The notes: generated by a model not told the origin, from the sequence alone. Shown: positions 30,495 through 41,055, counted from the first letter of the stretch. The stretch: DNA of 64,000 nucleotides from Patella vulgata (GCF_932274485.2 NC_065883.2:73553839-73617838); one strand, 5' to 3'. Numbers and translations: made by a program.

Positions 30495-30850
30495 TCAGCC
30501 GTTTCTGTTCTATAATGCCAGCTAAAGATGACCTGGCCCAAATTGCTTCTGTATGCTTTAAATTCACATGTACGTGAAACTGTATCGTCCGTTAGGGGAT
30601 TGGGGGAGTGAAAGTATATATTATATATACATTTGGCCAATTACCTACTTTTATAGAAAACAGATAGAAATTGGTCGAAAGTGCAACTACCTTTTCTGTT
30701 CTAATGCCAGCTAAAGTTCGAATGGCAAATGGCAAAAGTGACCTGGCCTAGATTACTTCTGTATACTACTCCTACGGAGAAGTAATTGTTTATTTATATT
30801 TACCTGATACTGTATGATTAGTCCCCTGAGGAAGTATATAGAGCCAATTA
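30495..30850 (+). repeat. Diverged direct duplication, about 195-bp spacing
   Basis: TTTCTGTTCTATAATGCCAG, CTAAAGATGACCTGGCC, ATTGCTTCTGTAT recurs at 30688 as TTCTGTTCTAATGCCAGC, AGTGACCTGGCCTAGATTAC. The rest of 30386-31017 shows no gene. Confidence 0.7.
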
Positions 30851-31017
30851 CCCTATATGTACAGACAATAGATAATGATTGATCGAGTTACATGTATGTA
30901 TAAATATAAATTGTATCCATTTACTCGTTTTATTGGGATATAAATAGCGATTACCTTAAAGCTATGTGTACATGTAATAATGACATTATTGATCACGGAA
31001 CACTTTCAGTGAAAAAT

Positions 31018-31362
31018 CAAATGAAATGAAATGGGGTTTAACGTCCTACTGTTCTTCTCCGAACTGGGCTAACGAAGACAGGCATACGCCATACAGTGTG
31101 CTATGAGAGAAATTTTGCCTGGGCACGGCACTATTGCCTACTCTTATATCGAATTCCAACTGCCAAGGGATCTTTTATGTGCACACCAATGTATACATGG
31201 GACCTCGGTTTTTCGTCCCATCCAAACGACTAGACGGCTGTCCTTGTCAGGTCCTCTGTTCTGCACCACTGACAATCATTGTCGGAAAATCACGATGAAC
31301 TTCCTCGGCCAATGCATGTATTGAACACACAGCATCTTACCAACTTAGCCACCGTGGCTCCC
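31018..31362 (-). mobile_element. SINE-B, near full length
   Basis: Tail AAATGAAATGAAATGGGGTT through TTCCTCGGCCAATGCATGTA to head AACTTAGCCACCGTGGCTCC. The box B region is altered. Confidence 0.9.
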
Positions 31363-32289
31363 CTCTTTCGTTCACTTCATGGTCAAGTATAAACATTAAA
31401 TATCCCAGGCCAGTTTGGAACAGGGGCTAAGTGAGAGGGACGCAATGACCAGCTTTGCGTCATGGTTTAGAGTTCGTGCGCCCCCTTGCAAATGGCAAAA
31501 AATCACGTGGTTTCAATGTGGTTTTCAACATTATAATCATAATGGTCAGTCAGTTTCAAACATATACTGTGGGTCAGATATGCTACAGAACGACTCAAGC
31601 ATGTTCCACACAGTCCAATATTACCCGGTGGCACTGGGAGGGACTGCCACCCCACCTCCTCCCCTGCACACACATAAAAATATTGTTTTTTGGGGGTCCG
31701 GACGGGATCTTGTTCCTCGTGCAAAAGCATGGGTCACCACGCCCCTGGTTTGGAATCTCGGGTAAAATGTCACTATAGTTCACTTATGGCATTTGTCCAT
31801 CTTGATTCAGAAAATTAGGACGTTGACATCCATTTCATTTCATATATTTGAAGATTATTACTTGACGTTTGAAAACAGTAGGAATTTTCGGATTACAGTT
31901 TTATTGCCTTGATTCTTCTTTAGGCTGGTGCAGAAAAGTCAGACTTTAAACCCCATTTCATTTTGACGTTTGAAAACATCAGGAATTTGCGGATTACAGC
32001 AGGCTCACTTACAAAGTAAATAAAGAGAAATTGCTAGAAAAATGTGGTAATACGTCTGATCTTATGACAGATATTAGAGAGTCGGTAAAAGTATGCCCCG
32101 AGGCGTTTCTCTGTGTATACTGACCTGACATTTAGGGAAATATGTGGAGTTGTGAATTCAAACTGAGAAATGGGCTTTCAGAGCTTACAGATTATATATA
32201 TCTGTATTTCTGTCTTCATTAGATGGATTATATATCACAATTTATCTTCCAATATAAATCATTATCTTTAGTTATTTATTTATTGTACG
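31363..32289. other. No supported gene; scattered SINE-B tails
   Basis: Two overlapping open frames (31415-31778) have no recognisable protein features. SINE-B tail fragments lie at about 31765-31840 and 31915-31965, and TTGACGTTTGAAAACA is duplicated around the second. Confidence 0.5.
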
Positions 32290-32690
32290 TACAGGTACAG
32301 TATAGGGTGGGTGGGTGGGGGAGGCATTATCTTTTTTTATTTATTGTATTTCCAGGTATAGGGTGGGGTTGGTGGGGGGGGGGGGGCATTATCTTTTTTT
32401 ATTTATAGTACTTCCAGGTATAGGGTTGGGGGGGGGGGGGCATTATCCTTATTTAATTATTGTACTTCCAGGTATGGTGGGGGGGGCATTATCTTTAGTT
32501 ATTTATTGTACTTCCAGGTATAGGGTGTGGGGACGGGAATTATCTTTATTTATTGTACTTCAAGGTATAGGGTGGGATGGGAATTATCTTTAGTTCTTTA
32601 TTGTACACCCAGGTATAGGGTGGGGGGGAGGGCATTACCTTTAGTTATTTATTGTACCTACCTACAGGTATAGGGGATTACATGTAGGGG
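32290..32690 (+). repeat. G-rich tandem array
   Basis: Seven units of about 45-65 bp: AGGTATAGGGTGGG, a G run of 5-12, CATTATCTTT, ATTTATTGTACTTCC. Every unit has several GGG tracts on the plus strand. Confidence 0.9.
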
Positions 32691-32699
32691 GAGTGGTCT

Positions 32700-32905
32700 A
32701 AGACATTCACTTCAGATCATATTACATAAGGTCTGTCATTGAGTCAATTGGCATGACAAGGAGGAGGGTCGCAGGCTCAACCTCAGGGATTTTCTCCAAG
32801 ACCTCAGGTTTCCTCCTACTGCTAAAGCAAATAATTACGATAAAATTGAACCATATGTTAGTCCCGATATGACCTTGTTTGTGTCAAGTGGATTCTAAAA
32901 CCTGT
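32700..32905 (+). mobile_element. SINE-A, diverged
   Basis: AGGTCTGTCATTGAGTCAAT, CAGGGATTTTCTCCAAGACC, GTTAGTCCCGATATGACC. Confidence 0.8.
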
Positions 32906-33090
32906 TTCTCATTATCTTTTTATTTTTATTCACTTCCCAGTCTTTATTTTATACATTAGTTGTTTTATTTTAAAATTCATTTCCTGGTCTACATGAAAAT
33001 ATATGTAATTATTGTAATACATGTACTATTAGAAGCATGGATTGGCTTGGTTGGGTTTTACCAGATACACACAAATATCAGCTGGCACAC

Positions 33091-33474
33091 AGGGGGGTTG
33101 GATGGCCGAATGGTTAGCATGTGTGTGCTGTATCAAAAAGTCTGTCATTGAGTCAACTGACATGGTCTTGAATCCTTGGTTGCACTGACAAGGAGTAGGG
33201 TTGCCTGTCCAACCCCGTGGATTTTCTCAGGGTTCTCTGGTTCCTTCCCACCGCTAAAGACCCCTATGCGCAAGCAAATTATTCAAATAAAATTAACCAT
33301 ATGTTAGTCCCGAAATTACCTAGTTTGTGTCTAGTGGATCTTAAACTCTCAGCCTGCACACTGCCCTGTACTTGAGAGAATGTTTAAGGGTATTATTTAA
33401 ATAAAAGCGAATTATTGAAATAAAATTAACCATGTTAGTCTCGAAATGACCTAGTTTGTGTCGAAGTGGATCTT

Positions 33475-33510
<36 letters not shown>
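33091..33510 (+). mobile_element. SINE-A with target duplication and later tandem duplication
   Basis: CAGCTGGCACAC flanks both sides (33079-33090 and 33510-33521). The 3' half of the SINE plus about 45 bp of flank (ACTGCCCTGTACTTGAGAGA) is duplicated, so the flank also appears at 33353-33400 inside the element. Confidence 0.85.
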
Positions 33511-33513
<3 letters not shown>

Positions 33514-33555
33514 TGGCACACTGCCCTGTACTTGAGAGAATGTTTAAGGGTATTG

Positions 33556-33905
33556 GGATGGTATTGGTTGATATTTAGTACATGTACATGTATGTTGGAT
33601 ATAAACAAAGACATATTGTATAACTCCAGGTTTTGATAAATCAATACCATTAAGATTTACTGTTAAGATAAATTTTGTAATCCTTGTGGTCCAAACAGCA
33701 TGTACGTGTTTATCGTGTTTATCGGTATTATTAATTGTTAAAGCAGCTGAGCGTCACATGAGGGATTTTGATATTTTGATTCTTTTGCAAACTCCCCGCA
33801 TTTTAACACTAGAAATACTAACTGTAACTTTGACATGTAAGCATCCGATGATAAATAACATTTTTTTCGTTAATGCAGCGAAATAAATACAGTAAATGCA
33901 TAGGG
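33556..33905. other. No gene recognised
   Basis: AT-rich; a 66-codon open frame at 33686-33886 has no recognisable motif. Confidence 0.5.
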
Positions 33906-33908
33906 AAT

Positions 33909-34170
33909 AGAGAGAGAGAGAGAGGAATGGGGTTTATTGTCCACTCGACACATACTAGGTCATTTTGGGATTAACACATGGTTCAATTTTATTTCAATAT
34001 CAGTGGGAGTAAACCAGAGGACCCAGAGAAAACGCACAAGGTTGTACAGGCGACCCTACTCCTTGTCATGTACAACTGGGGAATCTAAATCACGCCAGTT
34101 GACTCAATGACAGACCTTATGATACAGCGCAAACGCGTGCTAACCATTCGGCGATCCAACCACCCATTTG
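33909..34170 (-). mobile_element. SINE-A, full length
   Basis: (GA)n, ATGGGGTTTATTGTCCACTC to TAACCATTCGGCGATCCAAC. Confidence 0.9.
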
Positions 34171-34207
34171 TCAAAGTTACACCACTTTACCTTATATACA
34201 GGGAATA

Positions 34208-34577
34208 AATGAAAATGAAATGAAATGGGGTTTAACGTCCTACTGTTCTGCTCCTAAACTGGGCTTTATGAAGATGGGCATACGCCATACAGTGTGCTAT
34301 GAGCGAAATTTTGCCCGGGCAGCGGCACTACGGGCTACTCTTATATCGAATTCCAACTGCCAAGGGATCTTTTACGTGCACGCCAATGTGTACACAGGTC
34401 CTCGGTTTTTCGTCCCATCCGAACGACTAGACAGCTGTCCTTGTGAGGCCCTCCGTCCTGCATCACTGACAAGGGGAAACCATGCTGGCAAATCTGAATG
34501 AACTTTCTCGGCCAATGCAGGGATCGAACACCCGACCTCCAGACTAGCGAGCCAGCGTCTTACCCATTTAGCCACGT
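34208..34577 (-). mobile_element. SINE-B, full length with 7-bp target duplication
   Basis: GGGAATA at 34201-34207 and 34578-34584. A 370-bp copy with complete tRNA-like head (GGGATCGAACACCCGACC, CCATTTAGCCACGTG). Confidence 0.9.
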
Positions 34578-34584
34578 GGGAATA

Positions 34585-34934
34585 GAGTATGACACGTGAC
34601 ATTATGACAAATCTACACAATAGTGAGTGCATTTGCTCTGACATAAAATAGATTCCCATAGAATTTGATCTTAACGATAAGTATTATGGGCAAATTTATC
34701 ATAAATATTTATTGGTTTTAACATAAATAATCAAAAAACACAGATTTAAACTGGTTGATTAGACACCTGGATGTAATAACCTCGAGGCTTGTTATGATGA
34801 AGTGAAATTGACTTTATGTCAGGTGTGGGATAATATAACATTTTTCTACCTGTACATGTACATGGTTCACTGATCACACTACATGTATATACCTAGATAC
34901 ATAATACACAGGTAGGTATCATATCAAGTTGATA
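34585..34934. other. No gene recognised
   Basis: AT-rich flank of the Tc1 element. Confidence 0.5.
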
Positions 34935-34936
34935 TA

Positions 34937-34970
34937 TACTATTCAAAAAAAGTAGGGGATATTTGATTTT
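34937..34970 (+). repeat. Left TIR of the Tc1 element
   Basis: 34 bp beginning TACTATTC, A7, GTAGGGGATATT; identical to the inverse of 36434-36467. Confidence 0.95.
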
Positions 34971-35231
34971 GGGGGCATAATACTAAAATATGCAAATGAC
35001 TACGAAAAAAGTCACTATAGAACCTAACAGAAGAAACATTTCCAGTTACATGTGACGCCCAAACGCACCAATAGCTACCGCATGGAATGCAGGTGATGCT
35101 TGGGATCATCATGGGGGTCCAACCCAAGATTTGCACGACTCTGACTTTGAATGTTACAGTCATTGTGGCATTGAATTCCAGGGTGGAAACATAAGTTTAA
35201 TTGTTTTAGTGACCAGAAAACAAATTTTGAT

Positions 35232-36251
35232 ATGCGTCGGCTTACCCAAAATGAAAGGTTACGTGCCCTTGGCATGCTACAGATCGGCACAACACAGGCG
35301 GTTGTGGCGCGGACGATGAATGTTTCTCAGTCTGTCATAAGCAGGCTATGGTCCAGATACCGTGATACACAATCTGTACAGGACAGACCACGCTCAGGTC
35401 GACCAAGGGCGACAACTCAAGCCCAGGATCGATTTATCCGTACCTTGGCCTTGAGAAATCGTGTCATCACAGCAAATCAGATCAGCGCTCGTCTTCAAAC
35501 AGACACTGGTGTGAGAGTGAGTGGCCAGACGATTCGGAATCGACTGCATAGGGGTCACCTTCGCGCCCGACGTCCTCGCGTGATCCCTTGTTTGAGAGAT
35601 CATCACATTCAGGCAAGACGTCGTTGGTGTAGGGATCGTCAACACTGGGATAATCGACTCTGGAGCAATGTGATGTTTTCAGATGAGTCAAGGTTCACTG
35701 TTGATTTTTTGGACAGACGTAGGAGGGTGTGGCGTCGTCAAAACGAGCGCTTCCAAGACGTTAACGTCATCAGACATGATCGATTTGGGGGTGGTTCTGT
35801 TATGGTGTGGGGAGGCATCACTGTTGCTGGAAGAACGGCTTTACACGTTGTTGCAGGGCGTGTTACAGGCCAGTACTACCGGGACAACATCTTGGCAGTC
35901 CATGTTGTGCCGTTCGCACGACGTCATGGCCGCCGTTTCATCTTCCAGGATGACAACGCAAGATGTCACAGGGCCAGGATCGTTACAGGTTACCTCCAAC
36001 AACAGAACATCACCACATTACCTTGGCCAGCACTGAGTCCCGACCTCTCCCTCATCGAGCATGTCTGGGACATGCTTGGACAGAGGTTACGTCAACGTCA
36101 ACAACGTCCTGCCAATGTCCAAGAACTTGCTGCTGCGTTGCAACAGGAATGGGACAATCTGGACCAAAATGACCTTAGATGTCTCATTAGGAGTATGCCA
36201 CGTCGGATCAATGCTTATTTGGCAAACAGAGGAGGATTTACCCGTTACTGA
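35232..36251 (+). CDS. Tc1-family DD34E transposase, intact
   Basis: A 339-residue protein with no interruption, the usual length for Tc1 transposases (about 340). Residues 1-45 form the first helix-turn-helix (NERLRALGML, VVARTMNVSQSVISRLW). GRPR at 56-59 is the linker motif between the two DNA-binding halves. Residues 65-110 form the second helical domain. The catalytic triad is D151 (VMFSDESRF), D241 (FIFQDDNARCH) and E276 (SPDLSLIEHVWD); 34 residues separate the last two. A glycine box GGGSVMVWGG occupies 187-195. It cuts and pastes the element by binding the TIRs in the nucleus. The start ATG is the first in frame and keeps the helix-turn-helix complete. Expression cannot be judged from sequence. 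Confidence 0.95.
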   Translation: MRRLTQNERLRALGMLQIGTTQAVVARTMNVSQSVISRLWSRYRDTQSVQDRPRSGRPRATTQAQDRFIRTLALRNRVITANQISARLQTDTGVRVSGQTIRNRLHRGHLRARRPRVIPCLRDHHIQARRRWCRDRQHWDNRLWSNVMFSDESRFTVDFLDRRRRVWRRQNERFQDVNVIRHDRFGGGSVMVWGGITVAGRTALHVVAGRVTGQYYRDNILAVHVVPFARRHGRRFIFQDDNARCHRARIVTGYLQQQNITTLPWPALSPDLSLIEHVWDMLGQRLRQRQQRPANVQELAAALQQEWDNLDQNDLRCLIRSMPRRINAYLANRGGFTRY

Positions 36252-36433
36252 CTTGGTTGTGATGCTGTGGTAACTTTGCTGTTTGACCCCGGGTATCATT
36301 TTACCCTTATAATGGTCAGTCTGTGCCTTACCTAGTCTAACGATCATTTGGAATAAATCGATGAATGTGAACTTCATTTCATTTTGTCATTTGTTTCTTC
36401 GTCAGTTTCATTAGGTGACTTTAATAACACTTA

Positions 36434-36467
36434 AAAATCAAATATCCCCTACTTTTTTTGAATAGTA
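36434..36467 (-). repeat. Right TIR of the Tc1 element
   Basis: Exact inverse of the left TIR; ends GAATAGTA next to the TA duplication. Confidence 0.95.
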
Positions 36468-36474
36468 TACTATC

Positions 36475-36735
36475 AACACAATGGACAGTTGTCATGTTCA
36501 TTTATTGTCACTCAGGTAAAGTTAACTGTATCTTAATGATACAAAAAGCCCACTGTCACTCAGGTAAAGTTACATGTGAGATAATGATACAAAAAGCCCA
36601 TTCATGCACCATTTATTGTCGCTCAGGTAAAGTTAAATGTATCTTAATGATATAAAATGCCCACTGATGCACCATTTATTGTTGCTCAGGTAAAGTTAAA
36701 TATGTTTTAATGCTACAAAAAGCCCACTCAAATTC
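36475..36735 (+). repeat. Minisatellite, four units of about 57 bp
   Basis: ATTTATTGTCACTCAGGTAA, AGTTA, TGTATCTTAATGATACAAAA, AGCCCACTG, beside the Tc1 element. Confidence 0.9.
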
Positions 36736-36754
36736 CTGATGCACCAGGAGAAAG

Positions 36755-36915
36755 CCCTGACATCATATGTGGGTTAGGGTTAGGGAAAGGGTTATTAGGA
36801 CCTGCAGATTTCGTCAAAGTCTTGAGATGTAAACAGAGCTAGCCCTAACCCGAACCTGAACCCTGGACCAAGCATAACCCTTGCCCTTACCCTTACCCTA
36901 ACCATAACACACAAT
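36755..36915 (+). repeat. Telomere-like repeat T, copy 4
   Basis: TGACATCATATGTGGGTTAG, GGTTAGGGAAAGGG, GTCTTGAGATGTAAACAGAG, then CCCTAACCCGAACCTGAACC and CCCTTACCCTTACCCTAACC. Confidence 0.75.
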
Positions 36916-37134
36916 GCACATACATGTATGACATATGTACAGGACCGTCTCCAATCTATCGGAATATCAATTCAAAAATGGTTCAATTCTGTTAAGTATT
37001 TACAAAGTATTTTGAACTGAAATTTCATCTATCTTCTGCTGTTCACTGTGCAATACATGTAAGCACGACGCCATCTGGTTGTCCACGAAAATTTAATGGT
37101 ATACCTTATTAAAAATAGTGGGGCATTGACCTCC

Positions 37135-37325
37135 CAGTGGAGTATGTTACAAGGAGTAGGGTCGCCTGTCCAACCTCGTGGTGTTTTTTCCGGGTCCTCC
37201 AGTTTCCTCCCACTACTAAAGACCCCTACATGTATGGGTAATCGAATTATTGAAATAAAATTGAACCATATGTTAGTCCGGAAAAGACCTAGTTTGTGTC
37301 ATAAAATGCCATTTCTCTGTCCCAC
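37135..37325 (+). mobile_element. SINE-A, head missing
   Basis: GTTACAAGGAGTAGGGTCGC to GACCTAGTTTGTGTCATAAA; 3' end altered. Confidence 0.85.
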
Positions 37326-37745
37326 TCGCTTGCCATATGCCTGTCTTCAATAACCTAGTTCATGCAGGTACAGAAAAGTAGGACGTTAATTCCCATGTCG
37401 TTGTGTAACACAGGAGTTGAACTGTTTACTGCTTCTAGTTTTGTTTTTAACGCGAACAGTAGACAGATAAAAAAAATAGTTGTTTTTTAAACGTAAACAT
37501 TAAGTAAATCTACAAACATCTCTTCAGTTAAAAGGGTATTACGCATTCCAATTCTTCAACCTAATCCAACAGATTCTGTCTATCTTAGTTTCAAAGTACA
37601 CGTTAGTATTGATGTTACAGAGAATACACATTTACATTGAGAGTCAATCAGTGATTACATCACAACACTTAGGCAGGTGTATATATATATATACACTGCT
37701 AGATCAATACATATTTATAACATGCTAGTTTTTACCAGACCAGGG
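37326..37745. other. No gene recognised
   Basis: A SINE-B tail remnant at 37335-37400 (ATGCCTGTCTTCAATAACC, AGTAGGACGTTAATTCCCAT), then AT-rich sequence with a (TA)n run. Confidence 0.5.
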
Positions 37746-37771
37746 TCTGGTTTCACAAAACATTCTTCGAC

Positions 37772-38308
37772 TTAAAGGAGCTAAATCAATAATATTTGGA
37801 ACCTAGAAATTGACATAAATGGGTCGTAACACATATAATAATATAATATGAATGTATATAAACTGATTTACATTCAATCGTTTCTGTTTTTACTGTCATT
37901 TCTCATCTGTTATGTTCGGCGAAATACGTCTGAAGTCTTAATCGAATGGCAATCTCTGGCGTCTGGTTATTCCAATGTACACCGATAATATTTATTGCGC
38001 ATGCTCTCCAGATAAGAATATGGCGTCTCTGTTTAACATGACTTGTGAAATACATGTATGTCTAGCCTTGTTATTCGAGTCCCTTGTTACAAATGACGCT
38101 GAATCGCATTATGGTACACGATTCAAGGTACCAATGGTAAAATGTTTATTTTGTCTTAAATATTGGATATCAGAAGCCCATTTTTTCCCGGTTCATAGTG
38201 GATCAATTTGAATGAAATTTTCAACAAATTGCATTTACATTATCTAGTTTTTAACTATTATAGTGAGAAATGCCAACTCGTTATCGAATCTCCCATAATG
38301 TATCTTTA
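37772..38308 (+). mobile_element. Recombinant MITE: D left half, C right half
   Basis: It starts TTAAAGGAGCTAAATCAATA (family D) and follows D to ATATTGGATATCAGAAGCCC, TTTTCCCGGT. From GGTTCATAGTGGATCAATTT on it is family C (inverse), ending CCCATAATGTATCTTTAA. The junction lies at a shared CGGT (38189-38192). TTAAAG-type ends remain on both sides. Confidence 0.85.
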
Positions 38309-38309
38309 A

Positions 38310-38600
38310 GAATTTACTCAACTTCAAGCACTGTTTATGAGAAAATTGTTCGCAAATTTTAACTAAAATATAGCTCTTCATAAAATTTTGTTGTTTTAAT
38401 GCATCAAATACATTCTTAGATTTAAGTTAAGTTTCAAGCAATGTTTATGAAAAAATTGTCGCCTTATTCTAACTAAAATATAGCCCTTTATAAAACTTTT
38501 GTTGTTTTAATGTATCAAATACATCAATTAGAAACCATGTGGAAAGTTTTGTGTTTCTGGATCAAAGACGTTTCTCATAAACAACACTTGAAAGTTTAAT
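38310..38600 (+). repeat. Tandem duplication of about 118 bp
   Basis: CTTCAAGCACTGTTTATGAG, AACTAAAATATAGCTCTTCA, TGTTGTTTTAATGCATCAAA occurs again as TTTCAAGCAATGTTTATGAA, AACTAAAATATAGCCCTTTA. Confidence 0.85.
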
Positions 38601-38667
38601 AAATTTTTAACTGAAGTCTGACACGGTTACATATACGTACATGCATAACATGCTAGACCAGATCTGC

Positions 38668-38835
38668 ATTTAAAGATACATTGTTCGTGAGCTAAATCTG
38701 CTCGAGTTGAATGAGATTAGTTTTCCGCAACGAGAGATGGTTGTAGTTTTGTGATATTTAGTTTTGAACACAAAATCATTTTAATGGATTTAAAGAGCTA
38801 AATCTTTCGATTGCAGGTCTTTTTTTCTAGATTCA
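38668..38835. mobile_element. MITE-C terminal fragments
   Basis: TTAAAGATACATTGTTCGTG with GAGCTAAATCTGC, and later AAAGAGCTAAATCTTTCGAT, TGCAGGTCTTTTT: two broken C ends. Confidence 0.6.
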
Positions 38836-38857
38836 AATCTTATACAGTATTTATGAA

Positions 38858-39020
38858 TTCGAATCCCCTGTTGTACCTGACAAGGAGTAAGGTCGTCTGT
38901 CCAACCTTGTGGGTTTTCTCCGGGTCCTCCGGTTTCCTCCCACTGCTAAAGACCCCTACGCGCAAGCAAATTATAGAAATAAAATTGAACCATGTGTTAG
39001 TCCCAAAATGACCGGGTTTA
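38858..39020 (+). mobile_element. SINE-A, head missing
   Basis: TCGAATCCCCTGTTGTACCT to GTGTTAGTCCCAAAATGACC; both ends lost. Confidence 0.85.
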
Positions 39021-39209
39021 TTTATTCACATGGTTTGCCCATATTCAACTCTCTAGATCATTGGTCGGCTTAGATATTGAACAGATTAGTTCAGAGTTAA
39101 TATGAACGTCACTCAATTAAGGACTGACATTCAGACTTTGTTTATATCATGGCATTCGTACCTACTTGACAATTAGCTATTTCTTGTCATAACTTCATGC
39201 ACTTCTATT

Positions 39210-39365
39210 TAATATTTTGTATATATTGTATGTTGTCCTCAAGGGAGGTCCTGATACAATACTGTTGTTTCATGTTGTAATAATTGTCATATTGTTATAA
39301 TTTTATGTACACGTTTATATTGTATGCTGTCCTAAATGGATGCAATAAAATCTTACTTACTTACT
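39210..39365 (+). mobile_element. LINE 3' tail, doubled
   Basis: TATATTGTATGTTGTCCTCA, GATACAATACTGTTG and again TATATTGTATGCTGTCCTAA, ATGGATGCAATAAAATCTTA, (CTTA)n. Same end as 9990-10095. Confidence 0.6.
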
Positions 39366-39445
39366 TAAACACTCAGAATAAATTAATTTGACTGAAATTT
39401 TTATTATCTTATTTTAACTATTAAAGCAACAACAGCTATCTGTTT

Positions 39446-39722
39446 ATCTAAGGTGGTTGGGTTAACGTGTGCATGTTGCATCATAAAGGCTGTCATTGAG
39501 TCAAGTGGCATGGTTTCGATTCCCCGGTTGTACGTGACAAGGAGTACCTTTAGGGTGGCCTGTCCAACCTCGTGGGTTTTCTCCAGGTCCTCCGGATTCC
39601 TCCCACCGCTAAAAGACCACTAAGAGCAAGGGAATTAATGAAATAAAATTGAACCATATTATGTTAATCCCAAAATGACCTAGTTTGTGGTTAAACCCCA
39701 TCTCTCTCTCTCTCTCTCTCTA
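39446..39722 (+). mobile_element. SINE-A, full length
   Basis: TGGTTGGGTTAACGTGTGCA head, GGTTTCGATTCCCCGG, extra CTTTAG in AGTACC-TTTAGGGTGGCC, (CT)n tail. Confidence 0.85.
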
Positions 39723-39859
39723 AATCTTACTACAGGTAATGCATTTTTAAACAGGTGTACATACATGTATGTATATGTATGTTAGACCAGACCTGTGTTT
39801 AATACACCCACATTAAACCAGGTGTGTAAAACTGTAAATATAGACTGTCAAAACATTCA

Positions 39860-40150
39860 GGTTTCAGGTTACAAGTATTACATATCCTTGTCTGCGATCT
39901 ATAGGTTACATTCATGATATATCCTTGTTTGATGTCATTTTTATTGCGGGCGCCACAGTGGCCCATTGTCTGGGGTCTTTGCATTACATTTATTGTATAT
40001 CCTTGTCTGTAGTCCTTATTACGCAAGCCAGCTCGTTTCTGGTGTTTGTCGAAAAAGTTCATTGTTTGATGTCTTTAGGTTACATTCGTTACATATCCTT
40101 GTAGGGTATCTATAGGTTACATTCATTACGTCTGTGTTTGATGTCATCTT
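39860..40150 (+). repeat. Irregular tandem repeat with SINE-B head scraps
   Basis: GGTTACATTCATTACATATC-CTTGT units (about six), with GGGCGCCACAGTGGCCCATT and GTTTGTCGAAAAAGTTCATT, SINE-B head parts, embedded. Confidence 0.75.
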
Positions 40151-40157
40151 TATTACG

Positions 40158-40690
40158 AGAGCCACAGTGGCTCAGTGAGTATGGCACTCGCTTGATAATC
40201 AGATCGTCTTGGGTTCGCTCATGGTGTTGGTCAAGAAAGTTCCTCTCAGGACTTTCCGACTTTGTTTGTTTCCCCGTGTCAGTTATGCAGGATGGAGGGC
40301 CTGACAAGAAATAGTTTCTAATAATTCGGATTGGGCAAAAAAACAGGTCCTGTGCACACATTGACAGCTAAAATTCGAAATAAGAGAAGACTGTTGCTCC
40401 GCTATCTGGACAAAATTTCCCTCATAGCACTTGAATCCCCGGTTGTACGTGACAAGGAGTAGGGTCGCCTGTCCAGCCTCGTGGGTTTTCTCCGGGTCCT
40501 CTGGTTTCCTCCCACTGCTAAAGACTCCAATGCGCAAGCGAATTATTGAAATAAAATCCATGTGTTAGTCTCGAAATGACCTCTCTCTCTCTCTCTTTCT
40601 CATAGCACATTGTATGGTGTATTATGTATGTTGGTCTTCATTAGCCCAGTTGGAGCAAAAAGGTAGGCCAATAAACCCTTTTTCATTTCA
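40158..40690 (+). mobile_element. SINE-B interrupted by SINE-A
   Basis: Head AGAGCCACAGTGGCTCAGTG to TTTCCCTCATAGCAC, resuming at CATAGCACATTGTATGGTGT to AATAAACCCTTTTTCATTTC. Confidence 0.85.
40434..40601 (+). mobile_element. SINE-A, 5'-truncated, inserted in SINE-B
   Basis: CTCATAGCAC on both sides is the target duplication. The copy starts at TGAATCCCCGGTTGTACGTG (box B) and ends ACCTCTCTCTC, having lost the TAGTTTGTGTCGAG part. Confidence 0.9.
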
Positions 40691-40778
40691 TTACATCTAA
40701 TATACAATGTAGGTGAGTATTTCTCTGCTTGAAGTTTTAATGTTGAAATATGTTTTTGTTGTCAGTTTCTAGGCTGAT

Positions 40779-41055
40779 GGGGGGTTGATGGCCGAATGGT
40801 TAGCATGTGTGCGCTGTATCATAATGCCTGTCATTGACTCAACTGCCATGGTTTCGAATCCCCGGTTGTACGTGACAAGGATTAGGGTCGTCTGTCCAAT
40901 CTCGTGGATTTTCTCTGGGTCCTCCAGTTTCCTCCCACTGCTAAAGACCCCTACAAGCGAATTATTGAAATACAATTAAACCATATGTTAGTCCCGAAAT
41001 GATCTAGTTTGTTTCGAGTGGATGTTAAAACCCCGATTTCTCACCCTCTCTAAGC
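40779..41055 (+). mobile_element. SINE-A, full length
   Basis: GGGGGGTTGATGGCCGAATG head to ATGTTAAAACCCCGATTTCT. Confidence 0.9.

Larger units (their letters stand above)
34937..36467 (+). mobile_element. Tc1/mariner transposon, apparently complete
   Basis: A 1531-bp element with perfect 34-bp terminal inverted repeats and TA on both sides (34935-34936, 36468-36469), the target duplication of Tc1/mariner. It contains one uninterrupted transposase gene. Identical ends and an open gene suggest recent arrival. Non-repeat flank lies on the left and a 57-bp minisatellite on the right. Confidence 0.95.

Noticed and set aside
31415-31778. Two overlapping open frames of 107 and 116 codons
   Set aside because: Different frames of the same stretch, no splice sites or motifs, adjacent to SINE tails.
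33435-33650. RERERERE-containing open frame
   Set aside because: The CT tail of a SINE-A read in antisense.
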